A DNA stretch of 64,000 nt from Flavobacterium sp. (lineage in GTDB: Bacteria > Bacteroidota > Bacteroidia > Flavobacteriales > Flavobacteriaceae): NCBI RefSeq assembly GCF_017744675.1, contig NZ_JAGIAV010000001.1:695403-759402 (forward strand), in the 5' to 3' direction. The notes under the pieces are model-generated. The model was given only the letters and a program-made list of their open reading frames with translations. It searched no databases and was not told where the DNA came from. Shown one piece after another: positions 59,742 to 64,000 of the stretch. The number at the start of each line of letters is the position of its first letter. Position 1 is the first letter of the stretch. Made by a program: the position numbers and the translations under genes.

Positions 59742-62585
59742 TTACTTTTTAATAAGTGTTTGGTTAATTGATCCGTCTACAGTGGTTATTTTTGCTAGAT
59801 AAGTTCCAGGAATTAAACTGCTCGTGTCAATGCTTTCAGAGCTTCCAGAGTTAATTACTAAGTTTCCAGAAATATTATAAATACGTACATTTTGTACTTT
59901 TTGCTCAGGGTCTGCTAAGTATAAAGTGCTTGAAAAAGGATTCGGATATAGAACTATTTTTGCTGGTTCTGCAGTCGTTGCTGAATCTGCTACTGCAGCC
60001 ATTTTTAAAGTGCTTCCGCTATAAACGGTGCTGATATAGTATAAGTTGGCAACAGAATTTTTAGTGATAGAATGAGAACCTGCTGCAACAGAAACGGTTA
60101 CAATACCAGCAGATGCCGTATACGAAACATTGTCTACTTTAATGCTTCCTGTAAAATTAGAATCAAAAACTAATGTCAAGGTCGATGCACTGGTTGTGGT
60201 ATATGTTATCGATGTGCTAGATTCTATTTTTAGACGCTCGGTAAGTGTTAATCCATTGTAAGTTACAGAACCTGGAGTTGAATTCATATTTCCAGTAATG
60301 GTATAAAATGCGCTTGTTTTTCCAGAAGTTGTAAAATTATGAATTTCAGATCCACTAGAACTTGTTGTAACAGTTATAGTTCCAGATGCTGTTGCAGGAG
60401 ACCCGGCACTTCCAGAAGTTGTTACAGAATACGATACGTTTGCAGTTGGAGTACCTGTAATTGTTATTGTTTTTGCTGTAGTGTTTTTTACAAAAGACAA
60501 TCCAGAAGCTGGCAATCCAGTTACAGTTGCATCTGTAGCGTCTCCGCCCCAAGTAAATACAATTGAAGCAATAGCAGTTCCAGAAGAAACAGTTTGGCTG
60601 TTGTTGCCAGTAGAAGTCAAAGTTTGATTACCTGCAGCAGTAACAGTTACAGTTCCTGAGCCAGTGGCTGGGGAACCACTAGTTCCAGAAGTTGCAATAG
60701 AGTACGAAACTGTTGTAGTTGGCGTACCCGAAATAGTGATCGTTTTCGCTGTAGTATTTTTTACAAAAGTCAATCCAGAAGCAGGTATTCCTGTTACAGT
60801 TGCGTCAGTTGCATCTCCACCCCAAGTAAATACAATTGATGAGATTGCAGTACCGCTTGCAACAGTTTGATTGTTGTTTGAAGCAGAAGTCAAAGTTAAA
60901 GTCTGTGTTCCAGCTGGAGGATTTCCTTCTCCTTGTACAGACACTAAATTTCCTGTATAGTTAGTTAGCGCAGTTTTTAAAGCTGTAATAACTGTAGAAG
61001 AAGTATCATCTGTAGCATTGTTGAAAGTCCATTTTAAATCTCCTCCAGATACACGTCCTGCATATTGAGTCGTTTTTGTTTTTGCCGCCGCTGGAGTATC
61101 AACAACTAGATTTTTTACATACAAACTAGCATCTGTATCAAAGTTGTTATAGATATTAGCGCCAGATTTAGATTTTACAGAACTGCTCACCACTTCTCCT
61201 CTTGTTGCAGCTACGTAAGCATCAAAATCTGTTGTCGAGCTTATTTTTCCTGAAATATTATACAACGGATTCGGATCATTATAAGCTACAAAACGCATAT
61301 TATTTGTTCCGTTAGAAGCGTCAAAAGTATTATTATAAGCTTTAATGCTTCCTCCAGCTTCACCAGAGAAAGTTCCCATTGTTCCTGCATTATTTACTTG
61401 ATTAGCTTCGTCCCAGATATCAGAACCTTGAAGAGAAGTTAACATTGGGTGTTTGCTGTTTCTAAAATAGTTTCCTTCAACAAAAAGTGAAGATCCCATA
61501 GTCGATCCTGCGCCATATTTACAAACTCCGTCATAATAGTTGTTGTAAATATGTGCCGAGTAATAGCGTACACGAGGATGACGAGAGTCTGAATGGTCAA
61601 ACCAGTTGTGGTGATACGTTACATATAAACCAGCGGTTGTTCCTTCACTTAACCCCAAAAGACTTGCTTTTCCATTGTCCCAAAAGTGGTTGTAAGACAT
61701 GGTGATGTAAGTCGAAGTTTTATTGTCTAATGCTCCATCACCTTTTATTTGGTCAGCATCGCTTCCTGCGTTTCCATAAAATAAATCACAGTTATGAACC
61801 CAAACGTGATCATTGTCCTGCTGCATTCCTACGTTGTCGCCTGCAGTACTGTCGCAGTTCATAAATCCTAGATTGTTTACTTCTATGTTTGAAGCCGATT
61901 TTAATCGAACTCCCCATCCGTTTGCTACAGCATCGTCGCCGATACCTTCAATTGTAACGTAACTTGAAGCATTGTTTGCATTTTCAATAACCACATCGCC
62001 ACCTTCCATTACAGTCATGTCTGTAATATTTCCGATTAGACGGATAATAAACGGACGAGTGTCTTTTCCTTTTTTAATGGCATAGAGAATATTTTGTAAA
62101 CCAATGCATGGATTTGCACTTGCTCCAGTAATATTCATCGAAATTGTATTTTTGGTATTTTGAGTGATGTAAAGAATTACGGCATTATCTTTAGGTGTTC
62201 CGTCTGCTTTGTATCCTCCAGGAACGCGGCCACCTTCAAAAGCAAATCCGTTTCGGTCATGTGCTACGACCGTTAAACTGCTTGTTGTAGTTCCAGTTCC
62301 TTCAGTACCGTTTATAACAGGTTTTACTTTTACAGTATAAGTTCCGGCTTTAAGTCCTGGAATATCAGCACGAAAATAAGAACCATAACTTCGGATAAGC
62401 TGGTCGTCAATTTTTTTGTCTGTAAGTCCATTTCCAGTGTAGTAAACATTGTAGGTCTGGGCACCACTGACTGGTTGCCATTTTACAAAAGCAGATTCTA
62501 GCCAGCCCGAAGCTTCATTAATAGTTTGGGCCCATAATTGGACTGTCATAAGAAATACAGCCACGAAAAGTAGGTTTTTTTTCAT
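59742..62585 (-). CDS. T9SS-secreted pectate lyase-like protein
   Basis: A secreted enzyme of 947 residues. Order: signal peptide, a fibronectin-III-like domain (about 22-110), a right-handed beta-helix of the polysaccharide lyase 1 type with VWVHNCDLFYGN, YVTYHHNWFDHSDSRHPRVR and IYNNYYDGVCKYG (residues about 170-530), then two 91-residue Ig-like units (TFTWGGDATDATVTG core), a beta domain and a T9SS type A tail (VLYPNPFSSTLYL to LIKK). It probably cleaves pectin or a related plant polysaccharide outside the cell. Two operator-like palindromes lie upstream. Confidence 0.9.
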   Translation of the reverse strand: MKKNLLFVAVFLMTVQLWAQTINEASGWLESAFVKWQPVSGAQTYNVYYTGNGLTDKKIDDQLIRSYGSYFRADIPGLKAGTYTVKVKPVINGTEGTGTTTSSLTVVAHDRNGFAFEGGRVPGGYKADGTPKDNAVILYITQNTKNTISMNITGASANPCIGLQNILYAIKKGKDTRPFIIRLIGNITDMTVMEGGDVVIENANNASSYVTIEGIGDDAVANGWGVRLKSASNIEVNNLGFMNCDSTAGDNVGMQQDNDHVWVHNCDLFYGNAGSDADQIKGDGALDNKTSTYITMSYNHFWDNGKASLLGLSEGTTAGLYVTYHHNWFDHSDSRHPRVRYYSAHIYNNYYDGVCKYGAGSTMGSSLFVEGNYFRNSKHPMLTSLQGSDIWDEANQVNNAGTMGTFSGEAGGSIKAYNNTFDASNGTNNMRFVAYNDPNPLYNISGKISSTTDFDAYVAATRGEVVSSSVKSKSGANIYNNFDTDASLYVKNLVVDTPAAAKTKTTQYAGRVSGGDLKWTFNNATDDTSSTVITALKTALTNYTGNLVSVQGEGNPPAGTQTLTLTSASNNNQTVASGTAISSIVFTWGGDATDATVTGIPASGLTFVKNTTAKTITISGTPTTTVSYSIATSGTSGSPATGSGTVTVTAAGNQTLTSTGNNSQTVSSGTAIASIVFTWGGDATDATVTGLPASGLSFVKNTTAKTITITGTPTANVSYSVTTSGSAGSPATASGTITVTTSSSGSEIHNFTTSGKTSAFYTITGNMNSTPGSVTYNGLTLTERLKIESSTSITYTTTSASTLTLVFDSNFTGSIKVDNVSYTASAGIVTVSVAAGSHSITKNSVANLYYISTVYSGSTLKMAAVADSATTAEPAKIVLYPNPFSSTLYLADPEQKVQNVRIYNISGNLVINSGSSESIDTSSLIPGTYLAKITTVDGSINQTLIKK
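60357..60902 (-). repeat. Tandem 273-bp direct repeat inside the lyase gene
   Basis: Two units of 273 bp (91 codons) encode QTVASGTAISSIVFTWGGDA-type and QTVSSGTAIASIVFTWGGDA-type domains of high identity. The common word ACAGTTTG(A/G) occurs at 60589 and 60862, exactly 273 bp apart. This suggests recent duplication or recombination, and copy number may vary between strains. Confidence 0.8.
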
Positions 62586-62650
62586 AAGTGTTTTGTTTAG
62601 ATAGTTAATAATAAGTAAGTGGTTTTACTTTCGACTCCAAGTGGTTTAAT

Positions 62651-62664
62651 TGTAATCGATTACA
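62651..62664. promoter_or_regulatory. Operator-like palindrome TGTAATCGATTACA
   Basis: A perfect 14-bp palindrome with a central CG, typical of LacI-family operators that control polysaccharide genes in Bacteroidota. It lies 66 bp upstream of the lyase start codon on the same side as its promoter. A local LacI gene is not in the window. Confidence 0.6.
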
Positions 62665-62771
62665 CAAAATTATATATTAATTTTTAATACGGTAATTTTT
62701 TTACTAAAAAATATATCATAATGTAATTTTTTAGTTGTTTAAGTGTGAAAAATGTAATTAATTGCATGAAT

Positions 62772-62785
62772 TGTAATTTATTACA
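62772..62785. promoter_or_regulatory. Second operator-like palindrome TGTAATTTATTACA
   Basis: The same six-base arms (TGTAAT and ATTACA) with a TT spacer in place of CG, about 121 bp from the first site. Two sites at this spacing would allow looping or cooperative binding. AT-richness makes chance more likely than for the first site. Confidence 0.45.
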
Positions 62786-63009
62786 CATTTTTTATGATTA
62801 CGGAATGCCGTATTTTTCTAGCTTTTAGCAATTTCACAATTTGAAGAAGGTACTTATAAAGAATTTGTAATTTTTTTTAATTACATAAATTACATTTTAC
62901 TTTTTTGTAAGAATTAGATTCTTTTTTAGTTTCCACAAACAGATTATTCTTAGAAGTTGTGAATAATAAGTAGTACTTGCGATGGAAAAAAATAAATAAA
63001 TGAAATAAA

Positions 63010-63041
63010 AAAAGCCCCTTTGATTTTACTCAAAGGGGCTT
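63010..63041 (-). terminator. Terminator of the Bax1 gene
   Basis: On the minus strand AAGCCCCTTTGA and TCAAAGGGGCTT pair around GTAAAA, followed by TTTTTT. It lies 23 bp after the gene's stop. Confidence 0.9.
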
Positions 63042-63063
63042 CAATTTTATATAAGGACAAACT

Positions 63064-63834
63064 CTAGTCTCTGCTTGCAAATTTAGATAGAAGTCTTAAG
63101 AATTCGATGTATAACCATACCAATGTAATCATTAATCCCATTGCTCCGTACCATTCCATAAATTTTGGCATTTTTTCTCTTGCGCCTTTTTCAATTAAGT
63201 CAAAATCTAAGAAAAGGTTAAGAGCCGCTACAATGATTACAAAAACACTAATACCAATACTCATCATAGAATTTCCATAATGAACAGGCGTCCAGCTTGT
63301 AAACAATGATACAATCCAAGAAATTAAATAATAAGTCGCAATTGCCAAGGTTGCAGCAACAACAACAGATTTGAATTGTTCTGTAACTTTAACAATTCTA
63401 AATTTATATAGACCAAGACAAACCAAGAAAGTAACCAAAGTTGCTCCAACGGCGTTGATTACAATTCCGGGAAATTTCAATTCAAATATTGCAGAAATAC
63501 CTCCTATAAACAATCCTTCAAATAAAGCATATCCTGGCGCTAGGTAAGGAGAGGCCTGTGGTTTAAATGAAGAAACTAATACAAGGATAAAACCAATAAT
63601 TGCACCTCCAATTGTAGGAAGCATTGGGTTCATTCCATTAAAAGTCATCCACCATGTCACCATAGCAGCACCGCATAAAATTAGGAATAAGATGGCTGTT
63701 TTGTTGATAGTTCCAGACACCGTCATTTCTTGATTATAATCAATAATTTGAGCTTGGTGCACTTCTGTTCTAGGTTCAGCATTTGATGAAAAACGCTTAC
63801 TGTTTAAAAATGGATTTTTTGAATTAAAGTTCAT
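63064..63834 (-). CDS. Bax inhibitor-1/YccA family membrane protein
   Basis: A protein of 256 residues with seven hydrophobic segments. MTVSGTINKTAILFLILCGA, PYLAPGYALFEGLFIGGISA, FIVIVAALNLFLDFDLIEKG and EWYGAMGLMITLVWLYIEFL (each under 20 residues in the parts cited: GYALFEGLFIGGISA, ALNLFLDFDLIEKGA) match the family. Members affect membrane-protein turnover or act as calcium leak channels. ATG 63834 is preferred; ATG 63846 adds four residues. Confidence 0.92.
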   Translation of the reverse strand: MNFNSKNPFLNSKRFSSNAEPRTEVHQAQIIDYNQEMTVSGTINKTAILFLILCGAAMVTWWMTFNGMNPMLPTIGGAIIGFILVLVSSFKPQASPYLAPGYALFEGLFIGGISAIFELKFPGIVINAVGATLVTFLVCLGLYKFRIVKVTEQFKSVVVAATLAIATYYLISWIVSLFTSWTPVHYGNSMMSIGISVFVIIVAALNLFLDFDLIEKGAREKMPKFMEWYGAMGLMITLVWLYIEFLRLLSKFASRD

Positions 63835-63937
63835 GTTGTAATACATTTAATTGAACTCAAATATATGGAGATTTTTTGAAGTGCAATCTGAGTAAAGAAT
63901 TTTTTAACATGAATTTCTGTTCTGTATTGATAGCATA

Positions 63938-63972
63938 AAAAAAATCCATTAAATAAACTTTAATGGATTTTC
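63938..63972 (-). terminator. Terminator of a gene right of the window
   Basis: AAAATCCATTAAA and TTTAATGGATTTT pair around TAAAC. On the minus strand it is followed by a T-run, so it probably ends a minus-strand gene beyond the window edge. Confidence 0.75.
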
Positions 63973-64000
63973 GAATATTTTAAATTAAGAGATTTTTTCT

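Larger units (their letters stand above)
62586..63063. other. Regulatory gap upstream of the lyase
   Basis: About 478 bp with no ORF, very AT-rich. It holds the minus-strand promoter of the lyase, two TGTAAT..ATTACA palindromes, a third wider pair near 62866-62885 (TGTAAT with an 8-bp spacer before ATTACA), and the terminator of the Bax1 gene. Confidence 0.6.

Overview
The window is chromosomal DNA from a member of the Bacteroidota, almost certainly a Flavobacterium of the F. johnsoniae type. The evidence is the low GC content, near absence of Shine-Dalgarno sequences, TAnnTTTG-type -7 boxes ahead of several genes, T9SS type A C-terminal sorting domains on large secreted proteins, TonB-dependent receptor plus DUF5689 pairing, the SDR-type threonine dehydrogenase, and many palindromic intergenic repeats of the kind common in this genus. 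There is no rRNA, CRISPR array, recognisable insertion sequence, integrase or phage module.

Layout. 1-1731: two identical tRNA-Asn genes and rseP. 2073-9750: the accessory region and the most interesting part. It encodes a small HTH regulator with a frameshift at a (GA)5 tract, five precursors with double-glycine leaders (2461, 2617, 3808, 3987, 8050), a leaderless peptide resembling one precursor's core, two more tiny membrane proteins, a CPBP-family membrane protease, an HlyD-type adaptor, a C39-peptidase ABC exporter, and a separate ABC permease/ATPase pair. Three of the precursor loci are preceded by the same 113-bp leader, each ending exactly at the ATG. The simplest reading is a multi-peptide bacteriocin or signalling-peptide system: the exporter removes the leaders and secretes the cores with the adaptor, while the CPBP protein, small membrane proteins and second ABC transporter are candidates for self-protection.

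9891-20506: housekeeping and nutrient genes (old yellow enzyme, Gfo/Idh/MocA oxidoreductase, MFS permease, TonB receptor with a frameshifted DUF5689 lipoprotein partner, a secreted YD-like protein, hflX). 20555-31915: a minus-strand SUF iron-sulfur assembly region (sufA-like, sufB, sufC, sufD, sufS, sufE, sufT-like) interleaved with passengers: a flavodoxin-fold reductase, a four-helix-bundle (23S IVS-type) ORF, an antisense serine hydrolase, a lipoprotein and a GxxExxY ORF. The four-helix and GxxExxY ORFs each lie inside a perfect inverted repeat made of intergenic palindromes.

32244-50404: a coiled-coil membrane protein, an MBL hydrolase, a 1684-residue RCC1/LamG/LRR mosaic T9SS protein, a subtilase lipoprotein, an M1 peptidase, a DUF418 protein, threonine dehydrogenase, and a lipoprotein-mfd pair overlapping at a TTG start. 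50880-63834: an ACT-like protein, YraN, LD-carboxypeptidase, serine hydrolase, EEP-family protein, 3-hydroxyanthranilate dioxygenase, a tail-to-tail toxin-antitoxin pair, class II cyclic-nucleotide phosphodiesterase, an ALDH7-type dehydrogenase, a T9SS-secreted pectate lyase-like protein with likely LacI-type operators upstream, and a Bax inhibitor-1 family protein.

All calls come from reading the sequence without database searches. Family names rest on motifs and recall; operators, promoters and system-level roles are inference.
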